64,000 nt of DNA from a bacterium (lineage in GTDB: Bacteria > SZUA-79 > Acidulodesulfobacterales > Acidulodesulfobacteraceae), in assembly GCA_021809845.1 (NCBI GenBank), contig JAJZJW010000004.1:62001-126000 (forward strand). The letters are read 5' to 3'. Both the position numbers and the translations under genes were made by a program. Below are positions 63,834-64,000 of the stretch, one piece after another (position 1 is the first letter of the stretch; each line of letters begins with the position of its first letter). A model generated the notes under the pieces. The model saw only the letters and a list, made by a program, of their open reading frames with translations, searched no databases and was not told the origin of the DNA.

Positions 63834-64000
63834 AATAATAAGAAATGTTAATATAACTGTATTTTCTCTTTTTTTGCTTATTCTTACCCTGTTTTTTTCC
63901 AATTATTTTGAAAATCCTTTCATTTTACCTAATCTTGCTCTTATTGCTATTATTTATTTTTCACTTTATTTTAATCTCTTTAACGGGCTTATTGCATCTT
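63814..64000 (+). CDS. mreD: Rod-shape-determining protein MreD, start only
   Basis: The frame from ATG 63814 runs open to the window edge and encodes about 62 residues: MFSLSNKIIRNVNITVFSL, then hydrophobic helices with NPFILPNLALIAIIYFSLYF, which fit the first two helices of MreD. It overlaps mreC by 20 bases, as in most mreBCD operons. Without the C-terminus the identification relies on position and the NLALIAIIYFSL-type second helix. Confidence 0.85.
   Translation, partial: MFSLSNKIIRNVNITVFSLFLLILTLFFSNYFENPFILPNLALIAIIYFSLYFNLFNGLIAS

Overview
The window is very AT-rich chromosomal DNA from a Gram-negative bacterium. It carries PilMNOPQ, TatC, DksA, RodZ, GmhA, SecDF-YajC and an outer-membrane channel. 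Gene order (rpsF-rpsR-DUF2232-rplI-dnaB; queA-tgt-yajC-secD-secF-recJ; tmk-holB-ricT-metG-tatD; mreBCD) fits a deltaproteobacterium-like lineage. The base composition, the Asn-rich inserts in enzymes and the paired rubredoxins recall uncultured Acidulodesulfobacterales-type genomes, but that placement is inference from memory. I saw no rRNA, tRNA, CRISPR array, prophage or intact insertion sequence.

Layout. 1-3.4 kb: a truncated Nramp-like transporter and a B12-binding radical SAM protein. 3.8-7.4 kb: ribosomal proteins S6, S18 and L9, a DUF2232 membrane protein and DnaB helicase. 8.2-12.5 kb: a TDT-family transporter, an outer-membrane channel, DivIVA and YggT. 13-19 kb: PolX, ThiD, a DsbA-like oxidoreductase, a deoxyhypusine-synthase-like protein and two rubredoxins. 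19.5-28 kb: ArgS, two oligopeptide ABC ATPases without permeases, DksA, a dGTPase, GmhA, an SMR/EamA protein and a small lipoprotein. 28-35.5 kb: PurH, PurD, PurE, TsaC, MTA phosphorylase and a PfkB kinase, a purine and nucleoside-salvage neighbourhood. 35.6-38.9 kb: a TPR lipoprotein, RodZ, TusA and TatC. 39-43.5 kb: pilMNOPQ on the minus strand. 43.9-52.2 kb: recJ, secF, secD, yajC, tgt and queA on the minus strand. 52.7-58.9 kb: tmk, holB, ricT, metG and a TatD-radical SAM fusion. 59-64 kb: LarC, a YhaM-type exonuclease, and mreB, mreC and the start of mreD.

Two patterns cut across the gene content. First, many conserved enzymes (PurH, ArgS, QueA, RecJ, HolB, Tmk, PolX, MTAP, LarC, PilM and others) carry low-complexity Asn/Asp/Lys-rich insertions in frame between conserved blocks, so several are much longer than their families. 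Second, most longer gaps between genes contain a different short tandem repeat (units of 11, 13, 20, 22, 38, 40, 41, 42, about 53 and 85 bp). One 129-bp tandem duplication copies the 3' end of dksA into the gap beside it. Both patterns suggest a genome prone to slippage and tandem duplication (inference). No clear new multi-gene system was found. The most unusual single items are the TatD-radical SAM fusion, the dksA tail duplication, a 35-bp near-perfect palindrome inside purD, a hairpin leader before purE, and the deoxyhypusine-synthase-like gene.
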